Positions 35,213-43,248 of a stretch of 64,000 nucleotides of DNA are shown piece by piece. The stretch's first letter is position 1. Each line of letters opens with the position of its first letter. The notes under the pieces were generated by a model, which searched no databases, was not told where the DNA came from, and was given only the letters and a program-made list of their open reading frames with translations. The stretch lies in NCBI GenBank assembly GCA_050259035.1, contig JBLMZW010000006.1, positions 1 to 64,000 of the forward strand. The letters run 5' to 3'. Made by a program: the position numbers and the translations under genes. Origin of the DNA: JBLMZW01 sp050259035. Its GTDB lineage: Bacteria; Bacillota; Syntrophomonadia; Syntrophomonadales; DTU052.

Positions 35213-35482
35213 ATGGTCTATTCGATAGTCAATCTCATATTTAAGGTTATGATCTGGCTGGTGGTGGCCAGATGTATTTTATCCTTTATCAAACATAACC
35301 CGGCCCACCCGATAATTCGTTTTATATATGAAACGACTGAGCCGGTTATGGCACCTTTCCGCCGACTGGTTCCTATGACCAGCGGAATGGATTTCTCACC
35401 AATACTGGTCTTTTTTGCCCTCGAGTTATTACGCCAGCTGGTGTTGGCCTTAATAGCGGTATTGATGAAAATGCAGTTCTAG
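35213..35482 (+). CDS. yggT: YggT family membrane protein
   Basis: This small 89-residue protein has two hydrophobic segments and the family pattern ARCILSFIKHNPAHPIIRFIYETTEPVMAPFRRLVP. YggT/YlmG proteins are linked to division or membrane-protein maturation by conserved location with sepF and divIVA, but a biochemical role is not established. Confidence 0.9.
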   Translation: MVYSIVNLIFKVMIWLVVARCILSFIKHNPAHPIIRFIYETTEPVMAPFRRLVPMTSGMDFSPILVFFALELLRQLVLALIAVLMKMQF

Positions 35483-35501
35483 AATTGGAGGCTTATTTGT
35501 A

Positions 35502-37403
35502 GTGACCGAAAAAGTTGAATTACTTGCTCCGGTTGGGAAATGGCCAGTCCTGGAGGAGGTTATCCGAACGGGAGCAGACGCGGTTTACCTGGGAGGTAAA
35601 AGGTTCAATATGCGCCTTTTGCGTCCTGATTTTAATTTTTCAGACCAGGAATTAAAAGATGCGGTTAGTTATTGTCATGATCGGGGGGTTAAGCTATATA
35701 TCACAGCTAACAACCTGTATTTTGAGGATGAAGTAAGGCCCCTGTTGGATTATCTCCGGTTTCTGAAAGATATCGGCATTGATGCCTTAATTGTTCAGGA
35801 TCTGGCACCAGTAAGGATGCTTAGCCAGGAGAAAATTGATCTCCCCTTGCATGCCAGTGTACAGCGGGGGGTTAATAACCTAAATACCGCCCGGCAGTTT
35901 GAAGGGTCCGGCTTCACCCGGGTAATTCTATCGAAGAATGTTTCTCTGGAGGAGATCCGTTCCATCCATAACGGGTGTGGCCTGGGTATTGAGTACTTTG
36001 TTCATGGGGATCTCTGCATTTCTCATACTGGCCAGTGTTTCATGTCCGGCCTGATTTTTGGCGAAGGGGGCAACCGTGGCCGGTGCCGCAAGCCCTGCCG
36101 CTGGAGGTATCAGGTGGAGGGCCCCAAACAGGAAAAGTATAAGGGATATCAATACTTTCTGGCCCATAAAGACCTGTGTTTACAACAGAATTTTAAAGAC
36201 TTGATAGAGGCCGGGGTAACTTCGTTTAAAATTGAAGGTCGGATGAGGGACGCAGACTATCTGGGATTTCTGGTATCGACCTATCGGCGCGCTCTGGATG
36301 CCTGTCTGGAGGGCAGGAAGCCCAGCCAGGAGGACTGGCAGGAGCTCTATGAGAAACGGGCTCGTGATTTTACCACTGGGAGTCTTTATAACTCTACTTC
36401 AGGGAATGATATCGGTTTTTCCGGGGAACGGGAACCACATTTTCCGACCAGCCCGATGGTAGTTACCACTCTTAAACCGGAAGATTATCGCCCATTAGAG
36501 GTACCGACTGAGGGAGAACTGGAATTAGTGGTTAAGGTGGGAGGCCCGGCAGGGATGGACGCCGCCCTCGAAGCCGGGGTGCGATGCCTTATCTTTCCTC
36601 TGACCTTTTACCATAACCGGGCTTGGGCTTTCAAAAATCTGGCCGACATTTCGGAAGCCATTGAAAAGGCGGTCGGCTTAGGTGCCCATGTATCACTGGA
36701 AACACCTCGCATCATAAGTGAGAAAGACAAAGACTTTTATGATCGTTTGCTGGAGATGCCTAATCTCTCCATGGTATCCAGAATAATAGTAAATGACCCA
36801 GGAGGCCTATTCAGGTTGGCTGAAACGGGAATCGAACTCCAGGCAGGAATCGGATTAAACCTTACCAACAGCCTGGCAGTCGAACAAGTAAGAGAATGGG
36901 GAGCAAAATGCTGCTCTCCAGCCGTTGATTTAAGTTTTCAGGATCTTATGGCCCTGGCGGCCAATTCGTCCCTGCCCCTGGAGGTAATGGTCCAGGGCCC
37001 GATGTGTGGTATAGTCAGTGATTACTGCCTGGCCGGAACAGTCAATCGTGACGACGAGGAATGTAACGCTCCTTGTGAGGAATATCATTACGCCTTGGTC
37101 GATGAATTAGGGCAAAAGTACCCGGTGGAATCTGATCTAGAATGCCGCAGCTACATCTATGCTCCCCGGCACATGGCACTCTTTCACCTGCTGCCCATCC
37201 TAAAAAAGTTTGCCATTAAAAGAATTCGTGTGGAGGGGGAGGGCTATAGTCCCGATATATTAATCAAGATCATATCAATTTACCGCTCGGGATTGGAACA
37301 GGTCAACCATTGCCAATGGGAACAGGAGGAAAACTATCGGAGACTCCTATCCTTATTCTCCGAGGGGGTGACGGCGGCAACCCTGCATGAGGCAACATCA
37401 TAA
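35502..37403 (+). CDS. U32-family peptidase / hydroxylation-type enzyme
   Basis: This 633-residue protein has the U32 N-terminal TIM-barrel (VELLAPVGKWPVLEEVIRTGADAVYLGG) and the family signature around YFVHGDLCISHTGQCFMSG with GRCRKPCRWRY. Some U32 members act as collagenase-like peptidases, while RlhA and TrhP modify RNA by hydroxylation with an Fe-S cluster. The cysteine cluster here (C...C...C-x3-C) would suit the latter. The exact subgroup cannot be fixed by eye. Start is GTG 35502. Confidence 0.85.
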   Translation: MTEKVELLAPVGKWPVLEEVIRTGADAVYLGGKRFNMRLLRPDFNFSDQELKDAVSYCHDRGVKLYITANNLYFEDEVRPLLDYLRFLKDIGIDALIVQDLAPVRMLSQEKIDLPLHASVQRGVNNLNTARQFEGSGFTRVILSKNVSLEEIRSIHNGCGLGIEYFVHGDLCISHTGQCFMSGLIFGEGGNRGRCRKPCRWRYQVEGPKQEKYKGYQYFLAHKDLCLQQNFKDLIEAGVTSFKIEGRMRDADYLGFLVSTYRRALDACLEGRKPSQEDWQELYEKRARDFTTGSLYNSTSGNDIGFSGEREPHFPTSPMVVTTLKPEDYRPLEVPTEGELELVVKVGGPAGMDAALEAGVRCLIFPLTFYHNRAWAFKNLADISEAIEKAVGLGAHVSLETPRIISEKDKDFYDRLLEMPNLSMVSRIIVNDPGGLFRLAETGIELQAGIGLNLTNSLAVEQVREWGAKCCSPAVDLSFQDLMALAANSSLPLEVMVQGPMCGIVSDYCLAGTVNRDDEECNAPCEEYHYALVDELGQKYPVESDLECRSYIYAPRHMALFHLLPILKKFAIKRIRVEGEGYSPDILIKIISIYRSGLEQVNHCQWEQEENYRRLLSLFSEGVTAATLHEATS

Positions 37404-37499
37404 CGCAGACTATGTCATTCTAATGATTGATAAATGACCTTGGTGTCATGAGGGATTCAAGAACCGTATCGACTAAAATAAATCGAGGGAGAGGAAAAT

Positions 37500-38009
37500 A
37501 TGTTATCACCGGTTGAGGTTCGAAACCATGAATTCCGGCATAGTATCAGAGGCTATAACGACACAGAGGTAGACGCCTTTTTCGAAAGGGTATCCGAGGA
37601 TTATGAAAGGCTATATAAAGAAAACGCCGATCTAAAAGAAGCCCTGCAGCGCATGAACACGGAAAACGCCAAATACCGAAAGATAGAGGAAACCCTGAGC
37701 CAGACCCTGGTTCTGGCACAACAGAATGCCGACCAGCTAAGAGCCAACGCCGTCAAAGAAGCGGAGTTATTAATGGAAAGCGCTCACAATAAGCTTAAGG
37801 ACGTATTTAAGGCTTATGAGGAAATGCTGATGCGGTTGAATGTTTACCGTGCCGAGATTAAAGGCTTCCTGGCCAGCCAGGTGGATCTGGTAGAGAGCCA
37901 GGATAAAAGAATCGATGAACTGATAAACTTCATTACCGGACAGGACGTTAAAACCATGGTAGCGGCCATCGGCCAGGTACCGACAGAGGAAGTAGAGCAG
38001 GTTGAATGA
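37500..38009 (+). CDS. divIVA: DivIVA polar/septal coiled-coil protein
   Basis: DivIVA recognises curved membrane at poles and septa and recruits division or growth factors. The N-terminal lipid-binding domain has VEVRNHEFRHSIRGYNDTEVDAFF (as consecutive segments), followed by a coiled coil from about residue 30 to 140. 169 residues. ATG 37500 follows GAGGGAGAGG. It ends in the start of the following gene. Confidence 0.93.
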   Translation: MLSPVEVRNHEFRHSIRGYNDTEVDAFFERVSEDYERLYKENADLKEALQRMNTENAKYRKIEETLSQTLVLAQQNADQLRANAVKEAELLMESAHNKLKDVFKAYEEMLMRLNVYRAEIKGFLASQVDLVESQDKRIDELINFITGQDVKTMVAAIGQVPTEEVEQVE

Positions 38010-38292
38010 AATAAGTGCGTGGGAAAATGGGGTTCGTTTCGAGGTTAAGGTACAGCCCCGTTCATCCCGTAATCAGTGGTCCGGGCTAAGCGATGGAGCC
38101 TTCAAAATAAAACTGACTGCTCCCCCGGTAGACGGTGAAGCCAATCAGGCTTTGATTGAATTTCTGGCCCGGTCCCTGGGTGTTTCCAAAAGGGATGTTG
38201 AAATCCTTAGAGGGGAGACCTCAAAGTTAAAACTAATAGGTATTCATAACCTGACTCTGGATGACGCAATAAAACTCTTGCCCAGGGATTAG
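38002..38292 (+). CDS. YggU/DUF167 family protein
   Basis: This 96-residue protein has the DUF167 core (VKVQPRSSRNQWSG, LTAPPVDGEANQALIEFLA, VSKRDVEILRGETSKLKLI). Structures are known for the family but the function is not. It starts at TTG 38002, inside the end of divIVA, and is followed four bases later by nth. The position is conserved in Clostridia. Confidence 0.88.
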   Translation: MNEISAWENGVRFEVKVQPRSSRNQWSGLSDGAFKIKLTAPPVDGEANQALIEFLARSLGVSKRDVEILRGETSKLKLIGIHNLTLDDAIKLLPRD

Positions 38293-38296
38293 ACTG

Positions 38297-38929
38297 ATGA
38301 ACGCTGGAAAGAAAAGGACGCAGGACATTCTGAATATACTGGAACAGGAATTCCCTCAGGCGAGGACCCGCCTAAATTTTACTACGACATTCGAACTGCT
38401 GGTAGCCACTATCCTATCGGCCCAGTCGACAGATGAACAGGTAAACCGGGTTACGGCCCGGCTTTTCTCGCGCTATAACACACCAGAAGAATTTGCCGGG
38501 CTGGAGCCGACGGAACTGGAAGATATGGTTAAAGGCTGCGGCCTCTATCGTAATAAGGCCAAAAGTATTATTGAAGCCTCCCGTATGATTATGGAACACT
38601 ACGGCGGGGAAGTGCCCTCAGACCTGGACGAATTGATAAAACTGCCGGGAGTGGGGAGAAAGACTGCGAATGTGGTGCGCAGTGTGGGGTTCGGTCTTCC
38701 GGGCCTGGCAGTGGATACCCACGTCCAGCGGGTTGCCCGTAGATTGGGCCTCGCCAGCAGCGAAAATCCAAACCAAACCGAACAAGAACTAAAGTCTCTT
38801 ATTCCCCAGTCCAGATGGGGAAAAGCCCACCACCTTTTCATCTGGCACGGCCGCGAGTACTGTAAGGCTTTAAAGCCCAGATGCAATAATTGTCCACTCT
38901 CACCCCTCTGCCGTGCAATACCCAATTAA
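38297..38929 (+). CDS. nth: Endonuclease III
   Basis: This base-excision glycosylase/AP lyase acts on oxidised pyrimidines. The helix-hairpin-helix LPGVGRKTANVV holds catalytic Lys122, and Asp140 lies in AVDTHVQRVA. A C-terminal [4Fe-4S] cluster motif is C-x6-C-x2-C-x5-C (CKALKPRCNNCPLSPLC). Length 210 aa matches E. coli Nth, where the pair is K120/D138. Confidence 0.96.
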   Translation: MNAGKKRTQDILNILEQEFPQARTRLNFTTTFELLVATILSAQSTDEQVNRVTARLFSRYNTPEEFAGLEPTELEDMVKGCGLYRNKAKSIIEASRMIMEHYGGEVPSDLDELIKLPGVGRKTANVVRSVGFGLPGLAVDTHVQRVARRLGLASSENPNQTEQELKSLIPQSRWGKAHHLFIWHGREYCKALKPRCNNCPLSPLCRAIPN

Positions 38930-38996
38930 AGCAATTTCCCCTGTGTGGCGATATATACCAATAGGACAAATATAACCACAAACGGGGGGCAGGAAC

Positions 38997-41597
38997 ATGA
39001 GAAAGTATTACGGTGAAGTCATTCTTTTGGCATTGGCATTTTGTATCATGCTATTTCCTTCAATCGTTGATGCGGTGGACAAATCCGCCGCGCCTCTTAA
39101 AGAACACATAACCATTCAAAATAACGCCGGAACTCCGGACACGATTAAAGTGGTAAATTTGAAAGCCGGTGACGTGGTTAAGGTATATAATGAAGACCAA
39201 TCCTCGCTTTTGGGCCAGGCTAAGTGTATTTCCAAGACCGTTACCATTAAAATAACCCAACTCGGGCAGGACGCCGGTACTATCCAGGTGACGGTTACCA
39301 GCGCCGGCTTACTAGAAAGCGACCCAACCTCACAGGACTATGCCGAGGAGCCGCAGACTCCCGCCCCTGACCCCAATAACATCACAATTGTCAACAACGC
39401 TGGATTACCGGATACAATCAAAATAGTCGGATTGCTGCCTAATGATATGGTTAAGATATTTGACACTTCCGTCCCACCGGCCTTACTACGGCAGGTTAGG
39501 GTAGCCCGCACAGCTAAAAACGTAACCGCGAAAGTCTCTCAACTGGGGGCCGCTGCCGGAACTATCCAGGTGACTGTAACCAGAAGCGGAATGCTGGAGA
39601 GCGATTATACCCTTAAAGACTACGATGCCGAACAAAAGTCTTCCCCTCTGGACGAAGCTAACATAATCATTACCAACAATGCAGGGACCTCCGATACAGT
39701 AGAGGTAAAAGGGCTGGCAATCGGGGATATTATTAAAGTATATGCGGAAGACACATTAACAACGGTTCTGGGCAAAGCCAGCCAATCCACCAGCGCAAAA
39801 AGCGTAGTTATCAAGATTAAGCAATTGCCGGCAGCAGGGACTGTGTACCTGACAGTAACCAATTCCGGTAAAGCTGAAAGTGATCCGGCACCGATCGCCT
39901 ATCCTGCCGAAATGCAGACGGCGGCTCCTACAGCAGACGCCATCACAGTCGTCAACAATGCCGGTGGGCCAGATGCAGTGACAGTAACTGCCGCCGCCGG
40001 TGACCTGGTTAAGGTCTATTCAGATATAGCATTAGGGACCCTTTTAGGACAGGCCACAGTGGCCAAAAACGCCACCAGTGCCACTATAACCATAAAACAA
40101 TTGGGAACGGCTGCAGGAAGTGTGTATGTAACTATCACCGGGACCGGGCAGGCCGAAAGCAATGCCACAGAAAAGGCTTACGATGCTGAAGTCAAGTCAA
40201 CCGCTCCCAATGCCGATGACATAGTTATTGTGAACAATGCGGGAACCCCGGACACGGTAACGATAACCGGGGTTGAGGGGGATACGGTTAGTGTCTACGC
40301 AGATCTGGCGTTAAAAACCCTTCTGGGACAGGCCGTGACAGCTAAAGGAGCCACCAGCGCAGTGGTAACTATTAAACAACTGGGAACAGCGGCGGGAGCT
40401 GTCTATGTCACTATTACCAGCACCGGGAAAGGTGAAAGCGACCCGACCCCGAAAGACTATGCAGAAGAGCCTAAATCAGACGCCCCGGACCCGGCTGAAA
40501 TAACCGTAACCAATAATGCCGGAATGGCCGATATAGTAGAGGTTGTAAGCGATGAGGGCAACGTGGTTAAGGTTTATGCCGATCTGGAACTAAAGACGCT
40601 TCTGGGACAGGCAACGGTAGCCAAAGGAGCCGCCAGCGCTGTTGTAAGCATAAGTCAGCTACCGGAAGAAGGGAATATTTACGTTACTCTGACCAGCAAG
40701 GACAAATGCGAAAGTGATGCTATTCAAGTAACCTATGATGATGAAATCCAGTCAGCCGCCCCTGAATTGGAGGATATATTCGTTGTGAATCATGCTGGCA
40801 TTCCCGATATCATCAAGGTAGATTATCTGGACCCCGGGGATGTCGCAAAGGTTTATGCCAGGGCCGAGTCACTGTCGGCCTGGGGCCAGGCCACTGTGGC
40901 CAACAATGATACCAGTGCCCCCGTAATCATTAATCAACTTGGTTCCGCGGCGGGGAGCATATATGTATCAGTAACCAGGAAAGGCATGCTGGAAAGCGAG
41001 CGAATCGAGAAAAGTTATGACGCGGAAGCCAAATCCCCCGCCCTTGATCCGGTCAATATAACTATAACCAATAATGTGGGTATTCCTGGCACGGTGGTGG
41101 TTAAAAATCTACAGCCCGGGGATGCCATTAAGATTTATGAAGATTCCAAACTGGCCATTATGTTAGGCCAGGCAAGTGTGGCTGCCGGAGGCACCACTGC
41201 TACCATAACCATTAAGGATTTATTACCGCAGGGGGGAAAACTATACCTAACAATCACCAAGTACGGCTTGTTGGAAAGCGACAGTACCGAACAGAGTTAT
41301 GCTGCTTATACGGTTTCTGAAGCTCCGAATAAGGATTATGCGTTGATTATTAATAACCCGGGAACCGACCTGGTTATTGTTTATGGGCTGAATCCCGGAG
41401 AAACAATAAAGGTTTATCAGGATACTACTTTGGCCAGGGTAGTTGGAACCGCGACCGTGGCCGCCAAGCAGACTCAGGTTATAATGACTGTCAGTCAGTT
41501 GGGGGCCGATGGCGGAACCGTATATCTCACCAGGACCTGTGTGGGGGAATTGGAGAGCAGCCCGGAAGAGTGCCCGGTCGAATTTGCCGCCGAATGA
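38997..41597 (+). CDS. Secreted protein of nine tandem ~90-residue beta repeats
   Basis: This 866-residue protein has a signal peptide (residues 1-26) and nine tandem repeats from residue 38 to near the end. Each repeat begins like ITIVNNAGTPDTVTV, continues with GD-VKVY and LLGQATVA, then IKQLGTAAG and VTxxGxxESD. Repeats 4-6 are the most alike, suggesting recent duplication. No LPxTG, SLH or other anchor is visible, so it is likely released or bound by its repeats. I cannot name the family; an adhesin or surface-matrix role is inference. Confidence 0.8.
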   Translation: MRKYYGEVILLALAFCIMLFPSIVDAVDKSAAPLKEHITIQNNAGTPDTIKVVNLKAGDVVKVYNEDQSSLLGQAKCISKTVTIKITQLGQDAGTIQVTVTSAGLLESDPTSQDYAEEPQTPAPDPNNITIVNNAGLPDTIKIVGLLPNDMVKIFDTSVPPALLRQVRVARTAKNVTAKVSQLGAAAGTIQVTVTRSGMLESDYTLKDYDAEQKSSPLDEANIIITNNAGTSDTVEVKGLAIGDIIKVYAEDTLTTVLGKASQSTSAKSVVIKIKQLPAAGTVYLTVTNSGKAESDPAPIAYPAEMQTAAPTADAITVVNNAGGPDAVTVTAAAGDLVKVYSDIALGTLLGQATVAKNATSATITIKQLGTAAGSVYVTITGTGQAESNATEKAYDAEVKSTAPNADDIVIVNNAGTPDTVTITGVEGDTVSVYADLALKTLLGQAVTAKGATSAVVTIKQLGTAAGAVYVTITSTGKGESDPTPKDYAEEPKSDAPDPAEITVTNNAGMADIVEVVSDEGNVVKVYADLELKTLLGQATVAKGAASAVVSISQLPEEGNIYVTLTSKDKCESDAIQVTYDDEIQSAAPELEDIFVVNHAGIPDIIKVDYLDPGDVAKVYARAESLSAWGQATVANNDTSAPVIINQLGSAAGSIYVSVTRKGMLESERIEKSYDAEAKSPALDPVNITITNNVGIPGTVVVKNLQPGDAIKIYEDSKLAIMLGQASVAAGGTTATITIKDLLPQGGKLYLTITKYGLLESDSTEQSYAAYTVSEAPNKDYALIINNPGTDLVIVYGLNPGETIKVYQDTTLARVVGTATVAAKQTQVIMTVSQLGADGGTVYLTRTCVGELESSPEECPVEFAAE

Positions 41598-41719
41598 CTT
41601 GACTGGGTGTGATGAACGGGCAAATTGCCAAAACTGTTTGTGGTTATAGAAGTTCAATCCAAACTATAGGGGAAAATTATACGGTTATTGGCATTGAAAT
41701 TACCGAGAGGAAGGGCTCG

Positions 41720-42850
41720 ATGTCAAAGGGCTGGATCGGGGAACTCGACCTGTTGCGAGGCGTGGCATTTTTAGGGGTGGCTTTACAGCATGTTATAGGA
41801 GCGTTTATTCGCCATCCGGATATCAGTATTCAGGCAGCATTAACCATGGGATTGCTGTTCAACATTACGAAATTTGCCGTGCCGGCCTTTGTTTTTGTCT
41901 CAGGACTGGTCATGGTTTACCGGTACTACCCCCGGGCCAGTTATGGACCCTTCTTAATCAAAAGGTTCAAAGATGTGGCCGTGCCTTATGTTTTATGGAC
42001 TCTTATCTACATTGTATATTTTTCATACATTTCGACTGGTAAGCTGACGGTTGGCTGGTGGGAGAGCCTTTATAAGCTCATTACCGGAACCGGATGCTAT
42101 CATCTCTGGTTTATTGTCTTAATTATTCAGTTCTATTTGCTCCTTCCGTTGTTTCTGGCCTTGTTTCGCTGGATTGATAAAGATGAAATTCGAGCAATTC
42201 GAACATTAGCTGTGCTGGGAGCAATATATCTAGCGCTGACCTGGCTGTCTTATTTCTTTGTCACCAGGCATGCTGCGGCAGTTGATTCGCATTGGATTCA
42301 GCTGGCTATTAAATTCAGGGATCGCAATGTGCTTTTATGGTTTCTATATTTTATTGGCGGCGGAAGTGCCGGAATGTTCTTGTTTAAGTGGCGGAAATGG
42401 GTGAGGAATAGCTGGGCATGGAGTTTAGTTTTATGGGTAGCCTCACTGGTTTGGGTTTGTTGGGAGTTGTGGTCCGGGGTAAATGGCAATGTAGTCAACC
42501 TTAATATATCAACCTCACTTAAGCCCAGCATGGTGGTTTTCACTTGTGTCAGCCTGGTACTGGTGTATAACCTGTCTTTGGGGTGGGCCAAAATCGACAA
42601 TGGTATTGTTAAATTGGTACAAAGCCTGGGGCAGTATTCTTTGGGAGCTTATTTCGTGCATGCCCTGGCTCTAAGTCTTCTTATCCCCTTTATTGGAACG
42701 GTTTGGCCCCAATTCCGGTCTTTCTCTATCTTATCCATGTTCCTGGTTTTCGGATTATGTGTGCTGTTGTCACTGGCGTTCGCTGCTCTGGTGAGTCGGA
42801 TCCCCGGGGGACACTGGCTGGTGGGTGAAAGCAGAGCCGGGCGAAAATAG
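41720..42850 (+). CDS. Acyltransferase_3 family membrane acyltransferase
   Basis: This polytopic protein of 376 residues has about ten membrane segments and the family start GELDLLRGVAFLGVALQHV, which contains the Arg and His typical of acyltransferase_3 (O-acetyl transfer to envelope polysaccharides). ATG 41720 was chosen because GAGAGGAAGG lies upstream; the frame extends further 5' without a ribosome-binding site. A short palindrome (AAAATAGGCTCTATTTT) covers its stop and may terminate it. Confidence 0.85.
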   Translation: MSKGWIGELDLLRGVAFLGVALQHVIGAFIRHPDISIQAALTMGLLFNITKFAVPAFVFVSGLVMVYRYYPRASYGPFLIKRFKDVAVPYVLWTLIYIVYFSYISTGKLTVGWWESLYKLITGTGCYHLWFIVLIIQFYLLLPLFLALFRWIDKDEIRAIRTLAVLGAIYLALTWLSYFFVTRHAAAVDSHWIQLAIKFRDRNVLLWFLYFIGGGSAGMFLFKWRKWVRNSWAWSLVLWVASLVWVCWELWSGVNGNVVNLNISTSLKPSMVVFTCVSLVLVYNLSLGWAKIDNGIVKLVQSLGQYSLGAYFVHALALSLLIPFIGTVWPQFRSFSILSMFLVFGLCVLLSLAFAALVSRIPGGHWLVGESRAGRK

Positions 42851-42934
42851 GCTCTATTTTAAACACTCACCCAGGCGCAGGCCAAGGGAACTGATTATGG
42901 CGCGCCTATCCTGTCAGTCATGGACTGGCTATAG

Positions 42935-42963
42935 TTGCTAATCTGGCAAGGGTTTGCTATTAT
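42935..42963 (+). promoter_or_regulatory. Sigma-A-type promoter of the ileS T-box transcript
   Basis: TTGCTA (42935-42940) and TATTAT (42958-42963) are separated by exactly 17 bp, just upstream of the T-box leader. Confidence 0.6.
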
Positions 42964-42974
42964 AGATGGCAAAT

Positions 42975-43223
42975 TAATATTTAGGCGACGAGAGGGACAG
43001 TGAGGCCGGGGATGGCCAAGCGATTCCGGGATGGTGGAAGCCGGAACCTGAAACGGTTGTCAGAATCACCCTTGAGCTTTCTGGCTGAATAGCAGTATTG
43101 CTTATTAAGTTGGACGTATCATCTACGATAAAGGATGGTTGGAGTGGACCCCTATGGGGTTTAAAAGGGTGGTACCGCGGAAGCAAGCCTTTCGTCCCTT
43201 GGGGATGAAGGGCTTAATTTTTT
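42975..43223 (+). ncRNA. T-box riboswitch leader of ileS
   Basis: The leader contains the T-box core AAGGGTGGTACCGCGG at 43165-43180, which pairs with the uncharged tRNA 3' end in the family. A terminator stem follows at 43185-43215 (AAGCCTTTCGTCCC with GGGGATGAAGGGCTT) and a T-run to 43222. The upstream part holds the expected stem I region with an AGCAGTATTGC-like segment. An isoleucine specifier codon (ATT near 43097 or ATC near 43119) is probable, since ileS is downstream, but I could not fix which from folding by eye. Confidence 0.93.
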
Positions 43224-43248
43224 ACTACTAAAAAGGGGTGCAATTATT

